In this document: positions 36,455 to 44,559 of the stretch, piece by piece | Position numbering within the stretch: the first letter of the stretch is position 1 | Layout of the letters: each line of letters starts with the position of its first letter | Assembly (NCBI RefSeq): GCF_040581485.1 | Contig: NC_090132.1 | Coordinates: 11,233,001 to 11,297,000 of the forward strand | Direction of reading: 5' to 3' | DNA length: 64,000 nt | Origin: Linepithema humile | Taxonomy: Eukaryota > Arthropoda > Insecta > Hymenoptera > Formicidae | The notes under the pieces: model-generated | What the model was told of the DNA's origin: nothing | Seen by the model: only the letters and a program-made list of their open reading frames with translations | Database searches by the model: none | Translations under genes and position numbers: made by a program

Positions 36455-37604
36455 ATGTCTAGTTTGCGGAAAATTATTGATTCGTGTTTGCGATTGGCGT
36501 GTAACTTAAACGGGCTATACATCGATAATTATTTATCATCGTTATCCGACAACGACGATAATAATTATGCGGTATTCGCAAAGTTTGCGGGTGCGTGCCC
36601 TAGTGCGGTGCTCGCGGTTTTATTCCGTTTGGGACATTTTTCGATTTATCTGCAGCTCTTGATTATTGCTGGCGAAATAATCGAGACAAGGCGAGCGTTC
36701 AACGACAACGAGGAAGAGGATGTGGGAGGCTATATCATCAGGCTGTCGAATTGCTATCATGGTGCGGTAAAAAATGGTAAGTTTCTATTTTTTTTTTGTA
36801 TTATGAATATTAAAACAAAGTTTTAAAAAATTAAAATCATTTTTTTTTTTTTTTTTTAGGAACGCTACAACATTCAACACCTAAAAAAACCATGGTGGTG
36901 GAGGGTGTGGTGCGTGGTACGCGTCAAAACCGTGACGAGCGAGCTACTCGACGTCTCGGGGTAAGACGTCGAGCAGATACCTCGCCTGAGGCCGGACCCT
37001 CGTGTAAGTCGCTGTATACATTATTTATATGAAATAACAGCATCGATTTTATATTAGGAAATTTTACAAAAAAAAAATTAATGTTTCAGCTCGCGCTCGA
37101 ATTGTTCTAACGCCTGAGCTCGTCGATCTCGCGAGCGACAAAGCCGGACCCTCGTGTAAGTCGCTGCATACATTATTTATATGAAATAAAATAACAGCAT
37201 CGATTTTATATTAGGAAATTTTACAAAAAATTTAATGTTTCAGCTCGCGCTCGAATTGTTCTAACGCCTGAGCTCGTCGATCTCGCGAGCGACGAATCGA
37301 CGAGCTCACTTCGCGAGGAGGAGGAAGAGCAGGAAGAAGAATTACAGACTGAGGAAGAGGAATTACAGACTGAGGAAGAGGAATTACAGACTGAGGAAGA
37401 GGAGAGGTATTATGAAGGAGGGGATGAGGAAGGCTACGCGCAAGACGGATGGGGAATGGGTGACAGAGGTAAGAAAGATTGAAAATTTTTACAGTTACTT
37501 TTATGCTCGAATTTTATTTTTTTTTAAACAATAAAATTTTCACAGGATACAGCCCCCCTGTGATTTCTTACTCTCCCGATTACAATTATCAAACGGGGGA
37601 GTAA
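36455..37604 (+). CDS. Spliced Polinton hypothetical protein, about 271 aa, with duplicated exon
   Basis: Exons 36455-36776, 36860-37003, 37090-37155, 37244-37468 and 37546-37604 join in one frame with consensus GTAAGT donors and pyrimidine-rich acceptors. Exon 1 encodes a conserved-looking globular domain (LRKIIDSCLRLACNLNGLYI, FAKFAGACPSAVLAVLFRLG). Exon 2 is basic (TRQNRDERATRRLGVRRR). Exons 3 and 4 begin with the same RARIVLTPELVDLASD cassette, the product of an exon-intron tandem duplication. Exon 4 continues into a strongly acidic stretch with repeated EELQTEE units. Domain function is unknown to me. A further splice donor at 37627 and a basic frame to 37919 suggest an alternative 3' end. 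Confidence 0.65.
36990..37297 (+). repeat. Exon-intron tandem duplication, period 154 bp
   Basis: The block from GCCGGACCCTCGTGTAAGTC through the intron, its TTTCAG acceptor and CTCGCGCTCGAATTGTTC to GATCTCGCGAGCGAC occurs twice. The extra 66-nt exon is in phase, so it adds 22 residues without breaking frame. Introns differ by a few bases. Confidence 0.85.
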
Positions 37605-38154
37605 AGTAAAAAGAAGAAAATCGAGAGGTGAGTTGATTTAACACTACAAATTTTTTCGATTTTATATTTTCATACTCAAATTTTTTTAATTAATTCATTA
37701 ATTTTTAATTTTGACTTTTTGCAGTTCAAACAGGTGGTGGTGGAGAAGAAGAGTCGGAGGAAAACTTGGTCGGGCGAGGTTCCTGCGGCGCGCTTTCGAA
37801 GTCGTCGGTTTCGCCAGTCGATTCCTCGCGAGGAAAGAACGGAGGAAACGAGGCAAGCGGAGGGATATCGATGCGGCGGCGGTGGAAAGGCGTCGGAAAA
37901 ACATTTTTTATACAATTGAAAAAATTCTGTTCGCTCAAATGTACATATATTTTTTTAGTTTTTTAATAAATATTATTTATATTAAATAAATTAATTTTTC
38001 ATTTTTTTTTTACCAGACTCTTTCCCCATCCTATTCAACGTCCTATTTTACTGCGAGATAAGCGATAGACCATATTATATGGTGGATTATGTGATGGGTA
38101 AAAGGTGGAATAAAAGTCATACGAGTGTGATACACATCATTTTATTAGCATAAA
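37605..38154. other. Polinton spacer with possible alternative last exon
   Basis: 37726-37919 can be read as a basic Arg/Lys-rich exon behind a TTTTTGCAG acceptor. AATAAA words near 37965-37990 and the TTTATT run near 38140 would end the converging transcripts. No other gene is visible. Confidence 0.4.
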
Positions 38155-38659
38155 TCATAGTTGTTTTACACGTTTGTTACGCTCAAACCACCACTTGTAC
38201 AATTTGCAAACATTCCGCATAGCGCAATGTCTCGTGTGATACGCGCAGCGCAAGGTTCCGATTACATCCAAGTTCGTCAGGCGTGCGATATCTTCGTAAT
38301 CCGCATCTATTGTTTCAATCTCTACATCATCTTCCAAAATCTCGCACAACCACTTTTTCTTCTCGAGTCCTTTCACGTATATCAGAGACGGTTCCGTACC
38401 AATGGCATTGTTGATAAGACTTTTCATCTGACTGTACGAGACGTGTCCATCTTCCCATCGGAAGCCGTGGTGGTGTATCCGTAACCAACACGCCAGCGAT
38501 TTTTCCGATTTCGTCAACAGATACCACGGTACGTGTTCACGAAATACGTAATGAGATAGCGTTTCGCCATCGCGAAGTACCGCTACCTCTTTCACGATAA
38601 AAATGTTGTTGAACGCGTAACCTTGCAGAGTCGACGAAAATTGGTACGTCAGACATCAT
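38155..38659 (-). pseudogene. Conserved Polinton/arthropod hypothetical protein, frameshifted near its start
   Basis: The body from about 38626 encodes KEVAVLRDGETLSHYVF, LRIHHHGFRWEDGHVSY, YVKGLEKKKWL and a C-terminal CAYHTRHCAMRNVCK Cys/His cluster. I recognise this as a protein type that recurs in arthropod Polintons and related elements; its function is unknown to me. The likely start (38659, MMSDVPIFVD) is in a different frame; one extra base near 38628-38632 separates them. It is the last gene of the left-facing capsid block. Confidence 0.65.
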
Positions 38660-38719
38660 CGTCGACCGTCGGAAAACTGACATGTCCGCGTACGCATCGT
38701 CCAATTTATAAAAAACATT

Positions 38720-39919
38720 TCACACGAGTCTGCGCACAATGTTGTTCAGCGGATTATATTCGACCATTCGATCGTGTATAATGAGACAATAGGCGGTGGT
38801 GTTGGCCGGTATATTTTCCTTACAATCAAATTCTATTCGCACGTCAACGGTGGCGCTCTTGACAGAGTCGTTTTGTCGCGAACAATCTATGACTACGAAC
38901 GGACCGGCTTTCGAGAATTCATCGATGTCCAAATACGTATCGTCCTGTCCATAATAAGCTTTGCGGAAACGCGCATACATATTGTACAGTATAGCGTATC
39001 GATTTCTGTCGAAATCCAAATTCATGTCGTCGTACGGATAAAAATCTGAATTCAGATGCAGTCTCACATTGGTAAGTTTACAAGCGTCAAATTGCGTAGC
39101 GTTTTCAGACAGTACGTTTTTTCGACCGGTTTGGAGAGCGAAGATTACGTATCGCGGTTTTTCCAATTGCGTCGCGGCTTTGACCGCCCAGGAATGCTTC
39201 GTTGTATTCTGCAGCAGAGGAAACTCGTACAGATCCCACGAACGGAAGCACACGCTCAGATATCGTCCGCTTTCCAAAGTTCGAAGAAGAGACAGCTTGT
39301 TGACTTCGCTCAGAGATACATGCGGCATTCGCCACTGTATCTTGAGTAGCTCGATCGTCGGATTCGCACCGGCTCGTCCAACGAGAGAATTGTTATCGTT
39401 GCGCGATCGTATCAATACAAGTTCGTGACGAGCGTTGATTACAATCCGTTTGTAGTCCTCGCAGAATCCTAAAAGAGTATTGAGCGGAACGCAAAAATTA
39501 AAGTTTCCATCGAGCAACGAATATCCATCCGGATTCCACGATGCGTATTTCAGCGTCTTGCTCTTCTCCGTCGTCAGCGATACATAGTTTTTGATCGTGC
39601 TCGTTATTCCAACGTTTCTGTTACGATCGATTTCAACTCCGTCGAGCTCGTATCGCATTTCATCAAACATGAACGCGACACAATTATTTCCCATTATACA
39701 CACGTTATCTCTATTCTCATCGGCAGAAGTAACGAGTTTTCCTTCAACGTAGAGAAAACTCTCACACGGTAACGTGTACAAATCCTGTTGCTGTATCGGT
39801 ATTCGTATCTCATCGCTGTGTCCCAACGTCGTGTTAGCGTACGGATTGTACGTGTGCATCTCATATTTCACGATACGCTCGTCGAAGACGGGCTCGTCAG
39901 CGATGTCGAGTATATCCAT
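38720..39919 (-). CDS. Polinton major capsid protein (double jelly-roll)
   Basis: 399 residues, intact. The order and text fit the Polinton major capsid protein: DEIRIPIQQQDLYTLPCESF near residue 36, an RYELDGVEIDRNRNVGIT strand region near 90-106, LGFCEDYKRIVINARHELVL, TKHSWAVKAATQLEKPRYVI, and a final DVRIEFDCKENIP segment. In relatives this protein forms the capsid shell. It follows the minor capsid gene after a few bases (TAA, then AGAG, then ATG), as expected for a capsid block. I see no stop or shift. Assignment is by family recognition and position. Confidence 0.85.
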   Translation of the reverse strand: MDILDIADEPVFDERIVKYEMHTYNPYANTTLGHSDEIRIPIQQQDLYTLPCESFLYVEGKLVTSADENRDNVCIMGNNCVAFMFDEMRYELDGVEIDRNRNVGITSTIKNYVSLTTEKSKTLKYASWNPDGYSLLDGNFNFCVPLNTLLGFCEDYKRIVINARHELVLIRSRNDNNSLVGRAGANPTIELLKIQWRMPHVSLSEVNKLSLLRTLESGRYLSVCFRSWDLYEFPLLQNTTKHSWAVKAATQLEKPRYVIFALQTGRKNVLSENATQFDACKLTNVRLHLNSDFYPYDDMNLDFDRNRYAILYNMYARFRKAYYGQDDTYLDIDEFSKAGPFVVIDCSRQNDSVKSATVDVRIEFDCKENIPANTTAYCLIIHDRMVEYNPLNNIVRRLV

Positions 39920-39923
39920 CTCT

Positions 39924-40055
39924 TTAAACGTTTCTCACAACGAATCCCAACGATTTTAAAAAGTTTACGTTCGTCGTACTGAGCCTCTTGAATGGTGATG
40001 TTTTCCCAATTTTCGTTGTTCTCTCAATCACTCGCTGTTCGTTCAACACGAGCAT
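39924..40055 (-). CDS. Small Polinton ORF, 43 aa, between capsid genes
   Basis: Starts MLVLNEQRVIERTTKIGKTS and ends FLKSLGFVVRNV. Its ATG overlaps the last 13 bases of the minor capsid frame in a different phase, and its stop lies 4 bases before the major capsid ATG. Basic, possibly a small virion or core peptide; function unknown. Confidence 0.5.
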   Translation of the reverse strand: MLVLNEQRVIERTTKIGKTSPFKRLSTTNVNFLKSLGFVVRNV

Positions 40056-40769
40056 TTCCTCGCACCACGTCGCCGCAAGTGCAGTCTGATGGTAATCTCC
40101 TCTCCGCGAAAATCGATCAATCGTCCGTCTTGATCCACCACACGCAAGGTGATATCGGTAACGCTCCTCGCGATGACCGGAAGGTAAATGATTTGCGCCG
40201 GTTTCCGAGACTTTATATCCCGGAGGTACGTTCGGTGAAAATTCATGTATCGTGTGCACCGACCTGTCGTTGGCGTACGCACCCGTGGTTATGCTGCATT
40301 CCACTCGAATAATGTTTACGTTGACGATGTTTACCGAGGAATCTGATTCGTGCAACTTTCTCGGTTCCAGTATACGACCCGTCAAAAATCCAAACAGCGG
40401 TCCGATGGTATTCGGTTTGGCGAAATTTATTCGAAAAGCGCACATGATTTCACTCTTCATAGTATTAACGTTGGGACGAAGTGACAATGGATAATCTTGC
40501 TCTTCACTTTTTCCTCGTTTTTGCAGTATTGCGCGTTTCAGATAAGAAGCAATGGCGTCCAATTCGTACGATCCTTTGGGAATTGTAATTTCTTCGTCAT
40601 TGTCGTCAAAATAAAATTTATTGTTCGCTACCGTCACGTTCGGAATCGTGTTGTAGGTCTCCATCGTGGTTAGGCCGAGCTCGTAGTCCCCATCGCTCAA
40701 GTCTATCGGTGGAAAATAATCCACCGTGAGAACGCTGCTTTTACCGCTTAGAGTGAGCGTCAGCGACAT
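40043..40769 (-). pseudogene. Polinton minor (penton-like) capsid protein, one frameshift
   Basis: The N-terminal 190 residues read well: SLTLTLSGKSSVLTVDYFPP, YELGLTTMETYNTIPNV and the GPLFGFLTGRILEP block. The frame is lost near 40196, where one extra base appears in the ACCGGCG context. The sister frame carries the expected C-terminal strand region (AQIIYLPVIARSVTDITLRV, VDQDGRLIDFRGEEITIRLH) to 40043. In relatives this single jelly-roll protein forms capsid vertices. The first 29 bases overlap the protease frame. Confidence 0.8.
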
Positions 40770-41172
40770 TGCCGAGATTCCATCGACGACTGATGTCGAT
40801 CGATGGCGGATCGATTTTTATATCTATTTTCTGGAGGAACAGGAGGCACAATTGTCCGTAGATCGTTTGATCGTACGTCTGGTAGACCGTGCGATTGTAC
40901 GTTATCGTTGTATCGGTGTCTCCGAGGTAGCGTGTAAGCTCCTTCGGCGGTTGCAAATTGCCAAAGCTGTCAAAGTATACGGCACGATCGCCTCTCTTGG
41001 CGTACGCCACCCAATGCGTGCCCGGCCCGTCGACATCGTCCAAATTCACGATACCGCTCTCATTTTTATGTATCTTGTCGGGTAAAGCGCATGTAGACAC
41101 CTCGGAAATACGGTATTCGCATACGCTTCGCTATTTGTAACAACTGTAGATTGGTGGTGGCACCCGTGGGCA
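40741..41172 (-). pseudogene. Polinton adenain-type cysteine protease, frameshifted and missing catalytic Cys
   Basis: Family role is maturation of capsid proteins. The N-terminal part (41172 to about 41090) reads NLQLLQIAKRMRIPYFRGVY, then the frame shifts by an indel near 41086-41092. The rest carries the His site in GPGTHWVAYAKRGD, the Asp in AVYFDSFG and the C-terminal signature YDQTIYGQLCLLFL. In this family a Cys sits directly before the Gly of that signature; here it is Tyr (codon TAC), which one G-to-A change from TGC would explain. So this copy is very unlikely to have protease activity. Its 5' part overlaps the PLA2/pX gene and its 3' end overlaps the minor capsid gene. Confidence 0.82.
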
Positions 41173-41789
41173 TCTCTATCGCTTTTTCGACGTTTTTTTT
41201 TTCTCTTCAATCCTTTGCCCCGCTTGTACGGAGCGAAATAAATCCTCCGTCCTTCCATTGCTTTATTGTGACGTTTCGTCTCTTCGAGTTGTCGTCGCGC
41301 GGCCTTAGAGTCGTTCACCGCCTTTGCAACACCCGCCGCTCCACCGGCAAGCGAACCGATGACTCCCAAGAACGGTAACAACGGTAACATACCACCGCGT
41401 TTCGCCGTCGGAAGCGTTCTCCTCTTGGTCTTCTTCTTTCTCTTTGTCATATCCATCCCCAATTTCGTCTTTGCTTTCATAGCAGCCCATACGGCGGTAG
41501 CAGCAGCCCTCTCACCGAGAGTCGCGTCCGCAGCGGTGATCCGCACCCGCGCTTTATCGGCGAGAACGCGATCGGCTGCGTGGCGGTCCGCTGATTCGCG
41601 GTTTTGCGAGTACGCGATGTCGTGATCGCGACACGCCGCGTCCAACGGATTGATACCTCGATCCCCTCGCGCGAGTCGTTTCCGCAGACGAGTCCCCGGC
41701 CCGCAAAATTGGTAGCCGGGTATATGCAGCTCCAACGGTAGTCGATTTATCACACTGTTCAGTAAACCGGCACCCTTGTATCGTTTCAT
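41046..41789 (-). CDS. PLA2-like domain fused to pX/core-like basic protein
   Basis: Residues 20-75 form a parvovirus-type phospholipase A2-like domain: Ca-loop-like YQFCGPGT at 26-33, INPLDAACRDHDIAY at 46-60 with the His-Asp pair at 56-57, and RHAAD after it. A helical alanine-rich linker leads to a lysine/arginine-rich stretch (115-131) and a hydrophobic Gly/Ala segment GGMLPLLPFLGVIGSLAGGA (132-151), similar in style to pX-like core proteins of Polintons. The tail is basic (KRGKGLKRKKKRRK). The frame after residue 205 overlaps the protease gene in another phase. In relatives the PLA2 domain is proposed to help membrane passage; activity here is untested. Confidence 0.82.
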   Translation of the reverse strand: MKRYKGAGLLNSVINRLPLELHIPGYQFCGPGTRLRKRLARGDRGINPLDAACRDHDIAYSQNRESADRHAADRVLADKARVRITAADATLGERAAATAVWAAMKAKTKLGMDMTKRKKKTKRRTLPTAKRGGMLPLLPFLGVIGSLAGGAAGVAKAVNDSKAARRQLEETKRHNKAMEGRRIYFAPYKRGKGLKRKKKRRKSDRDAHGCHHQSTVVTNSEAYANTVFPRCLHALYPTRYIKMRAVS

Positions 41790-41857
41790 AGAGCGCGAAT
41801 TCTAACGTATCGCGTGTAAATCATATTTCCAACTGAGGTGTGTTTCGACAGCGCTCA

Positions 41858-41870
41858 TCTATAAATAGGA
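41858..41870. promoter_or_regulatory. Bidirectional TATA-like element P6
   Basis: CTATAAATAG reads as a TATA box on both strands (TATAAATAG forward, TATTTATAG reverse). It lies about 60-70 bp from both divergent starts, 41928 (+) and 41789 (-), so it may drive both blocks. Confidence 0.5.
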
Positions 41871-41927
41871 AGCGTGTATCGATCATTAACCAGTAGAATA
41901 TCAAAGTTTGTTTGACGACAAAGTACA

Positions 41928-42161
41928 ATGAATAACCGGGATAATAAGAAGGAACGGAAGGAGGTGAATGTCGCAAACGTGTATCGCTAATCGTGTGTTT
42001 GAAACAATATTTTTTTTCAGGATAATGTCCGAATCATGTATGGAAATAGAGATATTTTAGATCTAGCGACAAATATCCGAGCACCGCTCTTTCCAACAAC
42101 CGATGCTGCGCACTCGTCGCGTAATAACAAGGATGAGAAAGAGTCTGGTAAAAAAAAATGA
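41928..42161 (+). CDS. Small spliced leader ORF, 58 aa, ATGA overlap with ATPase
   Basis: Exon 1 (41928-41963, MNNRDNKKERKE) joins exon 2 (from 42021, after TTTTTTTTCAG) and reads DNVRIMYGNRDILDLATNIR on to a KESGKKK tail. It stops at TGA 42159-42161, which overlaps the ATPase ATG (42158) as ATGA, right after a run of A. This geometry suits termination-reinitiation. The product is small and charged with no recognised fold. Confidence 0.55.
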
Positions 42162-42859
42162 AATTTGTACAACAACCGTACACGATCCGTGTGAAAAACA
42201 TGGATGATAAGACGCAAGGGGTTTGTGAGAAGGCGTGCAGACACGGTAAAATGCTGCCAAACACGATACGCGGTATCATTTGCGGTCCCTCGAATTGCGG
42301 TAAAACCAATGTAATGATTAGTCTGCTGGAAAGTCCGAACGGTGTACGTTTCGAAAACGTGTACGTGTACTCGAAATCGTTGAATCAACCAAAGTATCGA
42401 TATCTCGAAAGATTGCTCGGATCGATCGATGAAATCGGCTACTTTACATTCTCGGACAACAACACAATTGTACCGCACAGCGAGGCGTTACCGAATTCCG
42501 TATTCGTCTTCGACGATATAGCGTGCGACAAGCAGAATGCGATACGCGAGTATTTTGCTATGGGTCGACATTCGAAGGTCGATTGTTTTTATCTATGCCA
42601 AACGTATGCAAAAATACCGAAACATCTCGTGCGCGACAACGCGAATTTACTCGTAATATTCAAGCAGGATGGAACAAACCTTAAGCACGTCTACAACGAT
42701 CATGTGAATACAGACATGACGTACGAAGATTTCGGTACATTGTGTCACGCATGTTGGCAGCACAAGTACGGATTTTTAGTGATAGACAAGGATAGTGCGA
42801 TTAACGATGGACGTTACAGACGTGGTTTTAACGAGTTTGCGGTACCGCGGAATGGTTAG
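42158..42859 (+). CDS. Polinton packaging ATPase (A32/FtsK-HerA type)
   Basis: 233 residues. Walker A GPSNCGKT at 43-50, Walker B VFVFDD at 115-120, then a conserved YLCQTYAKIPKHLVRDNANL sensor-like region near 150. These features fit the A32-like genome-packaging ATPase of Polintons, which would pump DNA into capsids. The start overlaps the upstream stop by ATGA. Frame intact. Confidence 0.9.
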   Translation: MKFVQQPYTIRVKNMDDKTQGVCEKACRHGKMLPNTIRGIICGPSNCGKTNVMISLLESPNGVRFENVYVYSKSLNQPKYRYLERLLGSIDEIGYFTFSDNNTIVPHSEALPNSVFVFDDIACDKQNAIREYFAMGRHSKVDCFYLCQTYAKIPKHLVRDNANLLVIFKQDGTNLKHVYNDHVNTDMTYEDFGTLCHACWQHKYGFLVIDKDSAINDGRYRRGFNEFAVPRNG

Positions 42860-42879
42860 TTGTTCTCGAGACGTTGACG

Positions 42880-43956
42880 ATGACGCTCGACACGAAAGAT
42901 ATCGACGAGAAGGAGAAGATCGCGAAGGAAATCGCTCGTACGAGCGAGTCGATTCGCAAGAAGCATCGGACGTTGAAGACGGGTAGAGTGGAGCAAGAGG
43001 TGCAATTGGAGAAACGGTTGAAACCGATCGTAGAGCCGTTGAAACGAATCGTCGAGAACATCAAGGGTGACGATGATTCGGTTGACGATCTCGAGATTAA
43101 AAAACGAACCGGACATCAAACGAAAGCGGACAAGCTCTGAGAAGAAGAAAATCAAGCGTACCTCGTTGACGACACCGATACAGACCCCATTGACGCCACC
43201 GATACAAGCCTCGACTCCGTTCCAACCGCAAAAATTGGTGTTTGAAGCGCCGACATATTTACTGACCGAAAACGTGTTCGAAACCACGGACCCGTAACAT
43301 CCGTGAGACAGACGATGCAAACGTCCGATGGTCGGGAAGCTCTGTACGGCCAAATGGGTCCGCTGGGTCAAGAGTACATCGGGGAGCTCTTGAGCGGTGA
43401 CAAGAAGAGTGGGATCGACAACGTGTACGGTGTATACTTCAACGATGCGGGAACGTTTCTCGGAGACAAGGTCTTTGACATTGATAGAGACGACAATGTG
43501 ATCGTGGACGGTGTGAAATACGCCGGCCTGTTTGAATTAATATTCAAAAGACTTCCCGACGATACGCTGTGTACGGAGGATGACAAACAAAAGTACAAGA
43601 GCATACTACTCGCTACTAACGCTCACAGACGCGGTCATAACGCGCATTTACCTGTTTTGGGAAACAAAGGATACAAATACAAACATATCATCACACCTCT
43701 GATATCTAAAAAAGGTGGAGGTGTTGCACATCTCGACAGGAGAGGTGTGGGTCGCACGTTACCCAAGTGTAACGTACCACAGACCATGACTGTGACCGAC
43801 AACGCGGTCGATTACGTGCACTGGGATGATCCGAACGAATTGGTGGATCGCCTTCGATTGCTGGACGCCTCCCGTCAGGCGGGAAACAACGCGCACGACA
43901 CCGAGTTTCTCTCGATCATCGAGGAACTGCGCGAAGCTGGTCTGATTATAAATTGA
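42880..43956 (+). pseudogene. Conserved Polinton hypothetical (DUF8207-like) with two compensating frame breaks
   Basis: The N-terminal part is a charged coiled coil (KDIDEKEKIAKEIARTSESI). One extra A in an A-run near 43097 moves the reading frame; the middle then reads KRKRTSSEKKKIKRTSLTTP and a Pro/Thr-rich segment. A missing base near 43290 returns to the first frame, which carries the conserved domain: GIDNVYGVYFNDAG, GLFELIFKRLPDD, TNAHRRGHNAHLPVLGNKGY, VHWDDPNELVDRLRLLDASR, IIEELREAGLIIN. I recall this domain as DUF8207; function unknown. The TTG at 42874 is less likely than the ATG at 42880 as the start. Confidence 0.75.
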
Positions 43957-44004
43957 TCACAGCTTTTCAACTATCGCCAGTATTGCTCGTGTGATGCTAC
44001 AGGA

Positions 44005-44241
44005 ATGTCTATTAACAAATTCGGACTACAGCTAGGAGGAGGAAGCGCCAGGGTGATGAGACAGAGCGGCGGAGTCTCGAAGAATTACGTGCGCGAGAAT
44101 TGTCTCTGCAAGGATGGTGAGGTTTTCAACGCCAAGTCGCGCGTGATCAGACATCTCGCCGACCCTGAAGCGGACACCGACGCCGTCAACAAGCTGCATC
44201 TGGATCATCACCTCAAGCTTATGAGCGATCGTGAGAATTGA
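44005..44241 (+). CDS. Polinton fibre-like protein, 78 aa
   Basis: MSINKFGLQLGGGSARVMRQ start, then GGVSKNYVRENCLCKDGEVF and a RHLADPEADTDAVNKLHLDH repeat-like segment, the style of short fibre/trimerisation modules in phage and virus spikes. It is followed in the same frame, after TGA, by the next ORF, so the two may once have been one protein or may be read through. Role inferred only. Confidence 0.55.
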   Translation: MSINKFGLQLGGGSARVMRQSGGVSKNYVRENCLCKDGEVFNAKSRVIRHLADPEADTDAVNKLHLDHHLKLMSDREN

Positions 44242-44247
44242 AATCGT

Positions 44248-44559
44248 ATGCTCTGTGAAAATTTTAAGCGAGAAGTACTTTCGAGACTCGAAGATTCGGA
44301 GAATACTGAGCGGACCTGGAAGAGAGACCACGACGATTACATCGAGACCAGATACGTGGCGTTGGAACGACAGATTCACGATCTGAGAGGTCTCCTCGAC
44401 GAGAGTGTAGCGCGACTCGATGGAAAACTCGTCGATCGCGAGCGAGAGACGAAGAGTTTTGTCGAGCGAGAGATTCACAATCTTCGTAGAGCTGTGAGAA
44501 AAAATTTCATCGAATACTACGATGAGGCGATGAAGAAGAAGCAAAACGAATCGCAATGA
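44248..44559 (+). CDS. Polinton coiled-coil protein, 103 aa, ATGA overlap with integrase
   Basis: A nearly continuous charged helix (RDHDDYIETRYVALERQIHD, LDGKLVDRERETKSFVEREI). Same frame as the preceding ORF, separated by TGA at 44239-44241. Its own TGA overlaps the integrase ATG at 44556 as ATGA. It may be the shaft or stalk partner of the fibre-like ORF. Confidence 0.55.
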   Translation: MLCENFKREVLSRLEDSENTERTWKRDHDDYIETRYVALERQIHDLRGLLDESVARLDGKLVDRERETKSFVEREIHNLRRAVRKNFIEYYDEAMKKKQNESQ

